Assembly: GCA_002163155.1 (NCBI GenBank)
Contig: MAAO01000006.1
Coordinates: 310,001-374,000 of the forward strand
Direction of reading: 5' to 3'
DNA from: Halobacteriovorax marinus
GTDB taxonomy: Bacteria > Bdellovibrionota > Bacteriovoracia > Bacteriovoracales > Bacteriovoracaceae
Length of the DNA: 64,000 bases
Both the position numbers and the translations under genes were made by a program. The notes under the pieces are model-generated. The model had not been told where the DNA came from. It searched no databases and worked only from the letters and a program-made list of their open reading frames with translations. This document shows positions 34,614-43,152 of this stretch, one piece after another; position 1 is the stretch's first letter, and every line of letters starts with the position of its first letter.

Positions 34614-36086
34614 ATGGACACTACTCCAAGCGGATTAGGATTAAGAGATGCAGATGGACCAACAGAAGAATGGTTCACTGATCAAACTACAGGACAAAGA
34701 TTTGTAAAAATGGGCGATATTGTTTTTCCTCCTAGAAAAGTATGGATGAAAACTTACGGATGCCAGATGAACTATCATGATACCGATAGAATCATCGATC
34801 ATTTGAAAAGTCTTAATTTTACCCAGGCTCTGGAAGTTGAGGATGCTGATTTAGTATTATTTAATACTTGTGCTGTAAGAGATTTGGCCAATAACAAATT
34901 CTATTCACATCTTGGAAACATGAAACACCAAAAAGCTTTGAAAAAAGATAAATTGGTCGTTGGTGTTGGTGGATGTGTTGCTCAAACTGAAGGAAAAGAG
35001 TTGATTAAGAAATATCGACACTTGGACTTTGCGTTTGGACCGGACACTATTGATTCTATAAATGATATGGTTTACCGAACTTATGCTGGAGATTCAAAAT
35101 TCTTCATCAATAATTGGGATCGCTCAGAAAATTTTTCAATTCAAACAAAAATTTCTCATGGAACACCACAGGCCTTCGTAAATATTATTAAGGGCTGCAA
35201 TAAATACTGTACCTATTGTATTGTTCCGTACACGCGAGGAAAAGAAAGATCTAGAAAGTTGGATGAAGTCGTAGAAGACATCAGACGACTTGTAAAATAT
35301 CAAGGAATTCAAGAAGTGACTCTCTTGGGTCAAAATGTGAATTCTTACGGTAAAGAAAATGGTGAATCTCTTGCTCAGTTAATTCTCGAGCTAGAAAAGT
35401 TAGATGGTCTAGAACTTATTAGATACACGACTAGTCATCCTTACGATATTTCTGATGACTTAATTAAAGTTCATGGAATTTCTAAGAAACTTTCAAAACA
35501 TCTTCATCTACCTGTTCAGTCAGGATCAAATACTGTTTTAAAAAGAATGAATAGAGAGTATACGATTGAGCACTACCTTGATCGCATTGCAAAACTTAAA
35601 GAAGCACAACCTGAAATTATTATTTCAACCGATATCATTGCTGGATTTCTTAATGAGACGGATGAGGAGCATCAGGACACGCTAAAGCTTTTGGATACTG
35701 CGAAGTTTGATTTTATTTATTCTTATGCTTATTCAAAAAGAAATAAAACTCGAGCAGCTAGAAGTGAAGATCACCTTACTAAAGAAATTCGAAGTGCAAG
35801 ACTTAGAGAAATTCAGCTGCATCAGTTAGACTTACAAGCCGTAACCAGAGAAAAATTGGTTGGGAAGACATTTCGAATTCTAGTTGAAGGTAAAAATACT
35901 TTTAAGGACGAAACGAAATGGAAGGGAAGAACAAATTGTAACCGAATTATTCATTTCCTTCCTAGTGATGAAGACGAAAACCTCCAGTGGCACTGGGTGA
36001 ATGTTGAGGTTACAAGTACAACAGCACTCTCTTGTCAGGGGAAATTTATCTCAGATCTTGGTAAGAAGTTAATCCCCATTCAATAA
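34614..36086 (+). CDS. miaB: tRNA-2-methylthio-N6-dimethylallyladenosine synthase
   Basis: 490 residues. It adds the methylthio group at A37 of tRNAs. The N-terminal cluster Cys are Cys50 (TYGCQMN), Cys86 (NTCAVRD) and Cys121 (GGCVAQ). The radical SAM motif CNKYCTYC gives Cys195, Cys199 and Cys202. A C-terminal TRAM domain follows. Start at ATG 34614, with GGAG 7 bases upstream; the frame extends 6 codons further to a TTG without a site. A short N-terminal extension of about 40 residues precedes the usual start region. Confidence 0.95.
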   Translation: MDTTPSGLGLRDADGPTEEWFTDQTTGQRFVKMGDIVFPPRKVWMKTYGCQMNYHDTDRIIDHLKSLNFTQALEVEDADLVLFNTCAVRDLANNKFYSHLGNMKHQKALKKDKLVVGVGGCVAQTEGKELIKKYRHLDFAFGPDTIDSINDMVYRTYAGDSKFFINNWDRSENFSIQTKISHGTPQAFVNIIKGCNKYCTYCIVPYTRGKERSRKLDEVVEDIRRLVKYQGIQEVTLLGQNVNSYGKENGESLAQLILELEKLDGLELIRYTTSHPYDISDDLIKVHGISKKLSKHLHLPVQSGSNTVLKRMNREYTIEHYLDRIAKLKEAQPEIIISTDIIAGFLNETDEEHQDTLKLLDTAKFDFIYSYAYSKRNKTRAARSEDHLTKEIRSARLREIQLHQLDLQAVTREKLVGKTFRILVEGKNTFKDETKWKGRTNCNRIIHFLPSDEDENLQWHWVNVEVTSTTALSCQGKFISDLGKKLIPIQ

Positions 36087-36104
36087 AATTAGTCACTTAT
36101 CTTC

Positions 36105-36140
36105 GTGTCAGGCAAGCAAATAGTGCCTGATGCGGACTTT
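36105..36140 (+). terminator. Possible weak terminator after miaB
   Basis: Stem TCAGGCA (36108-36114)/TGCCTGA (36124-36130), extendable by three wobble or regular pairs, followed by GGACTTTTCT. Confidence 0.45.
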
Positions 36141-36181
36141 TCTCCTCAATTTTTAGTAGAATATTAATGGTTGAGGTAAAA

Positions 36182-36799
36182 ATGCGTACTAAATTACTCC
36201 TTTCATTTCTAATTTTTATACTTTCATTAAAGTCTTTTGCTCTTTTAGAAATAGGGGCGGACTTTAGCTACGATAGAAATATTTTTGGATCCGATAGGCA
36301 GAGTAAACACACTTCAAGGACTTGGAGAGGATCGATCGCTGCTTATCTTTGGAAGAATACCGCTCTTGAAATCAATTACAATGATTCTGAAGATGAAACT
36401 ATTGTGAGAGATACTGTGGAGTATCCTGATTTAAATGTTTCAATCCTGGGTCAGCAAACGACTATTGCAACAAAAACATATGGAGTAGGACTTAGACAGG
36501 CCTTCGCATCTAGAAAATCTCTTATTCAGCCTTCGATTAGTCTTGGTTATGCAAAATCATTTAAAACAACAACTTCAGATTATACTATTAGAGATGATGC
36601 AGGCGGAGCTGTTTCAACATCTGTGCAAGCGCCAGTCAAATCAAGAAGAGACTCTATGTTTGGAACTTTTTCTTTAAAGTTAAGATTGTCCAAGCGGTTA
36701 GGAATCAGAGGTTCAATTCAAACTTATATAAATGCTTTCGATTGGAATGGTGCTAAAGATGATTTGAGGTACACCGTCGGATTAACTTGGCTTCTATAA
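36182..36799 (+). CDS. Outer membrane beta-barrel protein
   Basis: 205 residues. Signal peptide 1-20 (LLLSFLIFILSLKSFA). The mature part has alternating polar and hydrophobic strands (ALEINYNDSEDE, KTYGVGLRQAFA, SISLGYAKSFKT, FGTFSLKLRLSKRLGIRGSIQTYINAF) and a terminal strand RYTVGLTWLL ending in a hydrophobic residue. This fits an 8-stranded OmpX/OmpA-like barrel. ATG 36182 is preferred over 36167 because GAGG lies 6 bases before it. It overlaps the next gene by 13 bases. Confidence 0.75.
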   Translation: MRTKLLLSFLIFILSLKSFALLEIGADFSYDRNIFGSDRQSKHTSRTWRGSIAAYLWKNTALEINYNDSEDETIVRDTVEYPDLNVSILGQQTTIATKTYGVGLRQAFASRKSLIQPSISLGYAKSFKTTTSDYTIRDDAGGAVSTSVQAPVKSRRDSMFGTFSLKLRLSKRLGIRGSIQTYINAFDWNGAKDDLRYTVGLTWLL

Positions 36800-37839
36800 A
36801 ACTCCTCCTACTTACAATTCTTTTTAGTTCTTGCGCAAAAATTGGCTATTTGGCGGAGCAGGGAACTGGTCAGATGGCACTTTTGACGAGAGCTAAAAGT
36901 AATGAAGATGTTCTAAGAGATGTCACGATCTCAAAAAAAGATAAAGAGAAAATTAAAAAAATAAGAGTCTACAAGAATTACTTCTATGACTTTTGGAATA
37001 AACGAGAGACGAGTATCTATTCTAAAACAACCATTCTTCATGATGAAGCGGTTACATATCTAGTTATTGTTTCTCCTTTTGATAAAATAGAGGCTAAGAA
37101 GGAATGTTTTCCTGTCATGGGTTGCTTTCCTTATCTCGGGTTTTTTAAAAAATCTTCTGCAAAGGATTACGCTCAAGATATGAAGAAGAAGGGATATGTA
37201 ACTTATACAAGACCCGTCTACGCATATTCTACTTTAGGCTACTTCACAGACACTATTCTATCTTCGTTCTTCATCTTTGATGATTTTGAATTAGCAGAGT
37301 TAATTTTTCATGAGTTGTTTCATACTATCTTCTTTATAAAAAATGAGGTTGAACTCAATGAGAACCTTGCTAATTACTTTGGGAAGGAGATGGCCTTAAA
37401 ATATTTTATGAAAGATGAGACTCTTAGATCTAAATTAGAAAAAGAGAGACTACTTAGTCGGAAATTATCTGAGCATACGGTAAAGATTGCTAGAGAAATT
37501 CAATCTGCACTGCTAGAGAAAAAACCTATTATGAAAAATGAGGCGACGAAGATTCTTGCAGAGTATATAGAACAAAAGCTAATTCCTGGTCATAAAGAAA
37601 TTTGTTTAAATCAGAACGTTCCTGACGAGAAGTGTTATATCTTAAAAAGAAAGTGGAACCAGGCTTCACTTGCAGCTCTCATGACCTACGAAAACAAAGT
37701 TGATCAATTAAAGCTTCTTCGTGGGCGAATATCAGGTGACCTAAAAGGTTTTTTTCACTATATTGAGCTAGAGTTAAAAAACTATAAGAGCTCGGGTTCC
37801 AAAGAACCTTTTTCAAAGTGGCTCTTTAAAAACGAATAG
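36787..37839 (+). CDS. Lipoprotein of the predicted aminopeptidase family (PF10023-like)
   Basis: 350 residues. The start is TTG, inside the end of the barrel gene. Lipobox LFSSC with Cys16. Family features include CFPVMGCFPYLGFFKKSSAKDYA, YVTYTRPVYAYSTLGYFTDTILSSF, and the zinc motif FHELFHTIFFIKNEVELNENLANYFG, where HELFH gives two ligands and a downstream Glu the third. It is probably a membrane-anchored metallopeptidase in the periplasm. Lack of a ribosome binding site and the 13-base overlap suggest translation depends on the upstream gene. Confidence 0.75.
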   Translation: MASIKLLLLTILFSSCAKIGYLAEQGTGQMALLTRAKSNEDVLRDVTISKKDKEKIKKIRVYKNYFYDFWNKRETSIYSKTTILHDEAVTYLVIVSPFDKIEAKKECFPVMGCFPYLGFFKKSSAKDYAQDMKKKGYVTYTRPVYAYSTLGYFTDTILSSFFIFDDFELAELIFHELFHTIFFIKNEVELNENLANYFGKEMALKYFMKDETLRSKLEKERLLSRKLSEHTVKIAREIQSALLEKKPIMKNEATKILAEYIEQKLIPGHKEICLNQNVPDEKCYILKRKWNQASLAALMTYENKVDQLKLLRGRISGDLKGFFHYIELELKNYKSSGSKEPFSKWLFKNE

Positions 37840-37848
37840 GCCCCATTC

Positions 37849-38799
37849 ATGAAAAAACATATACTCCTAATTGACCCTCTTTCTAAGTTGAGTATATCTA
37901 AAGACTCAACTTTAATGTTTGCTCTTTCTCTAAAAGAAAAAGGTTTCGATGTTTCACTAATATTCGAAGAAGACTTCTTCGTTGTGAATAATGAAACTCC
38001 AAATCTTAGAGTCTATGATTTTGAAGGGACATTTGAAGAGGATGGCTGCTACTTAGAGAGCTTTGAGTTAACTACTTCGAGAATATGGCTAGCGGATAAA
38101 CAAAGTTGCTTACACATGAGATTAGACCCTCCATTCGATGGAAGGTACCTTCGGTTTTTATGGATGCAGAGATATTTTAAAACTTTGGGAGTAGAAGTTC
38201 TAAATGATCCTGATGGAATTTTACTTTTTAATGAGAAGCTTTATGCCTATGAACACGAATCAAGCCTTGAGACATACGTAGGAAGCTCTTTAAATGGTTT
38301 TTTGAGCTTCGTTACGAATATTAAGTCTAAAGGCCATACAGAGCTAATTCTGAAGCCCTTAGACCTTTATCAAGGGATAGGTGTTCAGAAGATTTCGCTA
38401 GATGAAGATTTTGAATCTATTTTTCAAAAGAAAATTGTAGAGTTTCAAGGTCCAGTAGTTGTTCAGCCTTTTGCGAAGGAAATTTCAAAAGGTGAAGTGA
38501 GAAGTTTATACTTTAAGGGAAAAGAATTAGGTTCAATTTTAAAAGTTCCAAAGAGTGGAGAGTATCTTGCAAACATTGCTCAAGGAGCAAGCTTTGATAA
38601 ACACGATTTAAATGATTACCAAAGAAAATCTTGCGAAGAAATCTGTACTGAACTTTCAAAATATGGAGTTGAATTGGTGGCCTTTGATATTTTAGGAGAT
38701 AGTATTTCAGAAGTGAATATTACCTGCCCAGGCCTTTTGGTTGAAGTTTCTAAGGCCTATGGCAAGAATTTGAGCTTTGATATAATTGATCTACTTTAG
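37849..38799 (+). CDS. GshB-like ATP-grasp protein (glutathione synthetase family)
   Basis: 316 residues. Bacterial glutathione synthetase features are seen in order: N-terminal Rossmann-like strand ILLIDPLSKLSISKDST, MRLDPPFDGRYLR, LNDPDGILLFNEKLYA, the ATP-grasp LILKPLDLYQGIGV, VVQPFAKEISKGEVRSLYFKGKELG, and the metal site EVNITCPG. The usual RANxxxGG block is degenerate (LANIAQGASF), so the substrate may differ from gamma-glutamylcysteine. No gshA lies near. Convergent overlap of 4 bases with the next gene. Confidence 0.75.
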   Translation: MKKHILLIDPLSKLSISKDSTLMFALSLKEKGFDVSLIFEEDFFVVNNETPNLRVYDFEGTFEEDGCYLESFELTTSRIWLADKQSCLHMRLDPPFDGRYLRFLWMQRYFKTLGVEVLNDPDGILLFNEKLYAYEHESSLETYVGSSLNGFLSFVTNIKSKGHTELILKPLDLYQGIGVQKISLDEDFESIFQKKIVEFQGPVVVQPFAKEISKGEVRSLYFKGKELGSILKVPKSGEYLANIAQGASFDKHDLNDYQRKSCEEICTELSKYGVELVAFDILGDSISEVNITCPGLLVEVSKAYGKNLSFDIIDLL

Positions 38800-39521
38800 T
38801 AACGAGGACCTGGTAGATCTTGCGTTTCATCGGTAGAAAATTCAATTTGAAATTTTACACAATCAGCATATCCTACAGCTGAAAATGGGCAATACCCTGG
38901 CTGATTTGGAAAACCATTATTTGCATAATAGTTACAAGTGTAATCCCATTGTACATCTTTAACTTCAATAACTAGTGGATCACTAGTATTCGCTGGCACA
39001 GAAAATTCTTTCACGTAGGAATATGATCCTACCGCGATATCATCAAATGTATGTTGAAAGACACAAGAACCCTGACTCGATCTTACACAAACTGATAATT
39101 TCAATTTTGTGTAGGGAAGTGGTGAGTAGTTACATTGCACATTATTTGAATCTGTCGAATAAATGGAAGGTCCACTGAGCGCTTTAATTCTAATATTTAA
39201 TTTAGAATCTGTTTGAAAGATGTATTGATCATTGGAACCAATATTTCTATTAGAGGCCCAGAAAATTCCATTCGGAGGTGGATTTCGATTTGGACTAGCT
39301 GTTCCGTGCACAACGACTTCAGGTAGTGAGTAATAACTTGGTAGGGATGGATCAACGTATGGATCTCCCGCAGGATCATCTGTTCCTGGATCTGTTGACG
39401 GGGGAACAACCGAAGATTGAGTCGTAGAAGTACTACTTGATTTCTTGTTAGTCGTTTTCTGAACACACGAAGTGAGCGATAGTATTACTAATAAGGTTAA
39501 TATTTTCTTTTTCCGATTCAT
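38796..39521 (-). CDS. Ser/Thr/Pro-rich lipoprotein of unknown function
   Basis: 241 residues. Lipobox LSLTSC. A Ser/Thr/Pro/Asp-rich linker (about 20-65) leads to a strand-rich Cys-containing domain (paired cysteines in VQCNYS, LSVCVRSSQGSCVF, DYTCNYY, PGYCPF, YADCVKF), probably disulphide-stabilised. The domain is not recognised. The ATG at 39521 is preferred: GAGGA sits 7 bases upstream, while the ATG at 39527 abuts it. One of the best sigma-28-like promoters of the window lies just upstream. Confidence 0.68.
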   Translation of the reverse strand: MNRKKKILTLLVILSLTSCVQKTTNKKSSSTSTTQSSVVPPSTDPGTDDPAGDPYVDPSLPSYYSLPEVVVHGTASPNRNPPPNGIFWASNRNIGSNDQYIFQTDSKLNIRIKALSGPSIYSTDSNNVQCNYSPLPYTKLKLSVCVRSSQGSCVFQHTFDDIAVGSYSYVKEFSVPANTSDPLVIEVKDVQWDYTCNYYANNGFPNQPGYCPFSAVGYADCVKFQIEFSTDETQDLPGPRY

Positions 39522-39551
39522 AATCATTCCTCGTCTTTCTATTCCTTAGTG

Positions 39552-39579
39552 TTATCGTCAAAATCTAAAAAAAACTTTA
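39552..39579 (-). promoter_or_regulatory. Sigma-28-like promoter of the Ser/Thr-rich lipoprotein gene
   Basis: On the minus strand, TAAAGTTT (39579-39572), 12 bases, then GACGATAA (39559-39552). The -35 is a perfect FliA consensus and the -10 matches 7 of 8. Predicted leader about 23 bases, with a proper ribosome binding site. Confidence 0.7.
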
Positions 39580-39677
39580 GTTTTCAAGGTGAGCAAAACT
39601 GTACAGTATATAAGTCTTTGATAATATTAAGGTCTAAGAGGTTGCGTGGATAAGGGGCTAAAGGTAAAATATTAGAG

Positions 39678-40151
39678 ATGAATGAACACTTTGAAACTTT
39701 TTTTAATAAGAAATCCTTGGAACTTTTCCCTTTTGCTTATGCATTAATTCCTGATGATCTACAGGCTTGTCAGTTAATTGTGGATGCATCTGAGCTTTTA
39801 CAAATTGATTCAAGAGTCTCGAACAAGTTAACGAGATATTTTGTAGATTCAGAATTGTTGAGAGAGGATCAAGTTCTACTAACGACAATTCTGTATTCTC
39901 ATGTCTATAGATTGGCTAAGAAGCGAATTTCTCAGTTGAGCGGTAGCTTTATCATACCAAAGGGACATGGTGCTTTTTATCGAACTCCTTTGGAGAACCG
40001 CGCTGTAGTATTTCTAAGAGAGAAGAATTCTTTTGATTGGGAGCGAATTGGGACTATTTTTGGAAGTGACAGAATTAAATCAATTCAGGAATATCATATT
40101 GGAGTAAATTCAATGCACGATTTCCTCGGAAGACCTGTGGAGTTAAGTTAA
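39678..40151 (+). CDS. Probable divergent ECF-like sigma factor
   Basis: 157 residues, helical. The C-terminal part has a region resembling sigma region 4 (RTPLENRAVVFLREKNSFDWERIGTIFGSDRIKSIQEYHIGV), with the RAVVxL...SxxEIxxIxG rhythm of ECF factors. The N-terminal half would be a reduced region 2. The main support is context: a zinc-motif membrane protein of anti-sigma type starts 3 bases downstream. It could instead be a related helix-turn-helix protein with no sigma activity. Confidence 0.5.
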   Translation: MNEHFETFFNKKSLELFPFAYALIPDDLQACQLIVDASELLQIDSRVSNKLTRYFVDSELLREDQVLLTTILYSHVYRLAKKRISQLSGSFIIPKGHGAFYRTPLENRAVVFLREKNSFDWERIGTIFGSDRIKSIQEYHIGVNSMHDFLGRPVELS

Positions 40152-40154
40152 TTT

Positions 40155-40565
40155 ATGCAAGAAGCCATTTCAATTCAAAATATCTGTCCTCACACGCATA
40201 AAGCGCCACTTGTTCTTGAAAATGGAGAACTCTCTGGTAGCTTTCTTTCAAGACACTTTGAACAATGTAGTACTTGTAGTGATAAAATTGAGGCATTAAA
40301 AATAGATCGTAATTCATACTTAAAACAAATTCCTTTTGTTAGTGCTCCCAAAGAAATTAAAGTCATTTTCAAACAAGAATCAAATGAGCTTAGCGTAAGA
40401 GTGAAAAGACGAATACGCTCCATGAAGATGAAAAGGTTTGAAGAGTTGACTAGTGGTCTTAAGGATTTCAGTTTGGATGTGAGAAAAGCCTTACTAAGTA
40501 TGGAGTTCACTTTAGGAGCAGGCCTTGTTCTTAGCGTTTGGGCTTACTTGAAATTTATAAATTAA
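40155..40565 (+). CDS. Membrane-anchored zinc anti-sigma (ZAS)-like protein
   Basis: 136 residues. The N-terminus holds Cys11 and, 23 residues on, His34-x3-Cys38-x2-Cys41 (HFEQCSTC), the zinc anti-sigma signature. The spacing is close to RsrA (Cys11, His37, Cys41, Cys44). A basic middle segment (VKRRIRSMKMKR) is followed by a C-terminal membrane helix (about 113-133). This predicts a cytoplasmic zinc domain that binds the upstream sigma-like protein. Almost no periplasmic part remains, so release may be by zinc or thiol chemistry rather than an outside signal (inference). Confidence 0.62.
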   Translation: MQEAISIQNICPHTHKAPLVLENGELSGSFLSRHFEQCSTCSDKIEALKIDRNSYLKQIPFVSAPKEIKVIFKQESNELSVRVKRRIRSMKMKRFEELTSGLKDFSLDVRKALLSMEFTLGAGLVLSVWAYLKFIN

Positions 40566-41506
40566 TTTATATATAGAGAATAATAAATAGTAAAAGTTCC
40601 ATCTTTTTGCAGAAGATCTTTGGGAGGATTTGGAACTTTCCTCATTAGATCAAGTGTCTTTAGAAATAAATCATGGACTTCATCACTTTGCGTCGATTGT
40701 AAAATTTTAACAGATGTTATGTTGCCATCTCTATCAAAAGTAACTCTTCCATTTAGCCTGTGGCGATCATTGTTGAGATGTTTCTTCAATATAGGTTTCG
40801 ATCTCAAAATATTGTAATAAGTTTTAATAAAAGAGTTTAAATAAGTTTCATAAGTTCTTTTTTGAAAAGAATAAAAAATCTTCTCAACACTGTTTAGCTC
40901 ATCCTCAGGAATTCCTTCGGGAGGGTCAAATTGGAGATTGAAGCCTTTTCCAGCAATGGCCTGGGCAGCATTAGAATTAGCAGAAAGTTTTTTTAATATA
41001 TCGCCTTGAAGTTGCTTTTGTTGCTTTCTTAAGCGTTGTTTGACGGGTGGTTTTGCTGTGAAAAGCAGTTTAGATTTATCTGGAACTGTTCGTAGTTGCC
41101 TTTGAATATTTTTAAGAGGTTTTGTATTTGTTCCTACATTCGGATTGGCCCCTAACTGACTCATATCTATAGATTTAGGACTTTTTTTAGATCTTACTGA
41201 GCTGGTCGCTTGAGTTCCCTTTCTCGTTTTGGTAGCTCCATTTCCCTTTGCCGTTTTAGTCGGTGTTGAGAAAGTATTTTTGCGTCCACTTTTGACTCCC
41301 ACTGTTCGGAGTTTCTTTGAAGGGAGCTTTTTAAAGCTCTCTACTGTGAATAGTTTGCGCTCAGGCTTTACGCTTAAGTCGCTTTTTATATCTGAACCTA
41401 AATTGAATACGAGGGTACTAGCTAAGAAAAGTATTAAGTTAAATACAAGTGAAAATGCAAAGGAAATGGAATATCTTTCGATTTGATTGTTTTCCCAGGT
41501 GGCCAT
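40562..41506 (-). CDS. TonB-family C-terminal domain protein
   Basis: 314 residues. One N-terminal membrane helix (about 15-35). A long Lys/Thr/Ser-rich linker (40-200) is followed by a C-terminal domain (about 215-314) with LNGRVTFDRDGNITSVKILQST and LDLMRKVPNPPKDLLQKDGTFTIYYSLYI, as in TonB/TolA-type domains. It would transmit inner-membrane energy or span the periplasm. No exbB/exbD genes are nearby. Convergent with the anti-sigma-like gene (4-base overlap). Confidence 0.8.
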   Translation of the reverse strand: MATWENNQIERYSISFAFSLVFNLILFLASTLVFNLGSDIKSDLSVKPERKLFTVESFKKLPSKKLRTVGVKSGRKNTFSTPTKTAKGNGATKTRKGTQATSSVRSKKSPKSIDMSQLGANPNVGTNTKPLKNIQRQLRTVPDKSKLLFTAKPPVKQRLRKQQKQLQGDILKKLSANSNAAQAIAGKGFNLQFDPPEGIPEDELNSVEKIFYSFQKRTYETYLNSFIKTYYNILRSKPILKKHLNNDRHRLNGRVTFDRDGNITSVKILQSTQSDEVHDLFLKTLDLMRKVPNPPKDLLQKDGTFTIYYSLYIN

Positions 41507-41581
41507 AACTAAATGTACACCAGAAAACAGCTATTTAGATAGGAGATTCTTGATAATTACGGGCATATTTCACCTCTTCTT

Positions 41582-41627
41582 GACGGCGGTAGCCTGACTT
41601 GCAAAAATGGTAGTAGCAGGTTACGTC
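41582..41627 (+). other. Hairpin in the leader of the kinase-like gene
   Basis: GTAGCCTG (41589-41596)/CAGGTTAC (41617-41624), with one G-U pair, and an outer GAC/GTC. It lies 80-125 bases before the ATG at 41707, in a locally GC-rich patch of an AT-rich gap. Possible leader RNA structure or operator; nothing more can be said. Confidence 0.3.
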
Positions 41628-41706
41628 CCGCTATGAATTTTCAATAGGTTAAAGGAATTATCACTGTTGTAAATTGATTCACTTAGGTTTTTCCAAGGAT
41701 AGGAAA

Positions 41707-43152
41707 ATGAAGAAACAAGTTCAAACATGGTTGAAAAATAAAAAGGCAATTGTTGGAGTAGGTGTAACTGCTGTATTAATCCTTTCTGGAGTTTTTCAAC
41801 ATCGATTGAATACTAAATCAACTAATATATCTTCTCTTCAGGGAAATCTCTCAACCTGTTTCTCTAGAGTTAATCAAAGTTATACAGCGAAAGTTATAGG
41901 GGACAGTTCTTCTATGTATCTTGAGTCTGGTTTTATGAAAACAACAGAAGAGTGTTTTGCTGAAACTAGTAGTCAGTTTGAAGAAATTTTTAGTTCTACA
42001 GCTAAGAAAATGGGACAGGCATTGAATGCTCTCGTGAGCGATGTTCATTGGTTTCATGAACGAGTAGAGGAAACTACGAATTCGTTCTCGGAGCAGGACT
42101 CTGAGGTCGTTCTGAGTAACCTAAGTGATCGTTTCGAAAAATTAGAAATGAAATATGATGAAGTAGATGGTGAAGTCATAAGAAAAGTAGAGAGCATTTC
42201 ACTCTCAATAAGTAATATGACTGTTTTATTATTTATTTTATCTATACTTGCTCCTTTATTACTCCTTTGGGATTTAGCTGAGAGAAAAAATTTAAAACAA
42301 AGAAACGGTCTCACTGAAAAATCCGCAAGAGATAGGCTGGCCAGTGATAAAGCAGTTGTTCATTCTGAAGTCGCAGATATTATTAAAGAGGCCTTAGAGC
42401 AGAATAAGCTAGTTTATTGTTCAAAGTTATTTTCTCAATATCATGCTTTAAATCCAGTAAAAAATGTTGAAGACACTGTAGGGCGCATACAAACGATTTC
42501 TCTAGAGGCTGGAGAGTTAAGTGAAAATCAAATTGATGACATTTGGAGTCAAACAGAAAATGATGACTCACTTGTTATGAACGCTGAGGGAACTGAAGTT
42601 TCTAATGATGTTTATGATGGACCAGTGACAAATTTAGATTCGACTCTGACAACAGTTTCTACTCACTTGTCGAATAAACTCCTCGCTGAGGGTGTCGTTA
42701 TAGATTTAAATATTTCTGAAAACTTATTTGTCCAAGCTGAAGAAGAGGCAATAGAGCAAGTTGTTTATAATTTAATTATGAATGCTGTAAAAAATTGTCA
42801 AGTATCTGATGCTTCTCCCAGAATTCAAATCGAAGCCAAAAAGCTTGGTGATAATATTTTTGTAAATATTGAAGATTCAGGTCTTGGTTTTTCAAAAGAT
42901 TTTTTAAGTGCAGCTAATGGCCTAGGGGATCTTGATGATGAAATGCCTTTATCTCTTAAAATTTCGAGAGAACTGGTTGAGGACTTTAATGGCTCAATGT
43001 CATTTGAAAACCTTTATGAAGATAAAGAGATTTCAGGCTCAAAGGTTCAAGTTGTATTAAGAAGCAATGGAGAACAGCTTAAAAGAGTCGCGAGTATTAC
43101 AAAGGGTACTAAAAGAGAGATTCTAGAGTCAATGAAACAGCAATCTGTTTAA
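41707..43152 (+). CDS. Membrane sensor histidine kinase-like protein without a clear phospho-acceptor His
   Basis: 481 residues. Membrane helices 14-30 and 171-190 enclose a helical periplasmic domain. The C-terminal 320-455 is an HATPase_c fold: N box EQVVYNLIMNAVKN (Asn355/Asn359), G1 DSGLGF (390-395), G2-like NGLGD. The region where the dimerisation/phospho-acceptor helix should lie (195-320) shows no H-box; nearby His (HSEVADIIKEAL) has little family context. It may be a divergent kinase or a regulatory ATPase. ATG 41707 is used (AAGGA 7 bases upstream). No response regulator is adjacent. It ends 1 base before the convergent ChaN-like gene. Confidence 0.7.
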   Translation: MKKQVQTWLKNKKAIVGVGVTAVLILSGVFQHRLNTKSTNISSLQGNLSTCFSRVNQSYTAKVIGDSSSMYLESGFMKTTEECFAETSSQFEEIFSSTAKKMGQALNALVSDVHWFHERVEETTNSFSEQDSEVVLSNLSDRFEKLEMKYDEVDGEVIRKVESISLSISNMTVLLFILSILAPLLLLWDLAERKNLKQRNGLTEKSARDRLASDKAVVHSEVADIIKEALEQNKLVYCSKLFSQYHALNPVKNVEDTVGRIQTISLEAGELSENQIDDIWSQTENDDSLVMNAEGTEVSNDVYDGPVTNLDSTLTTVSTHLSNKLLAEGVVIDLNISENLFVQAEEEAIEQVVYNLIMNAVKNCQVSDASPRIQIEAKKLGDNIFVNIEDSGLGFSKDFLSAANGLGDLDDEMPLSLKISRELVEDFNGSMSFENLYEDKEISGSKVQVVLRSNGEQLKRVASITKGTKREILESMKQQSV

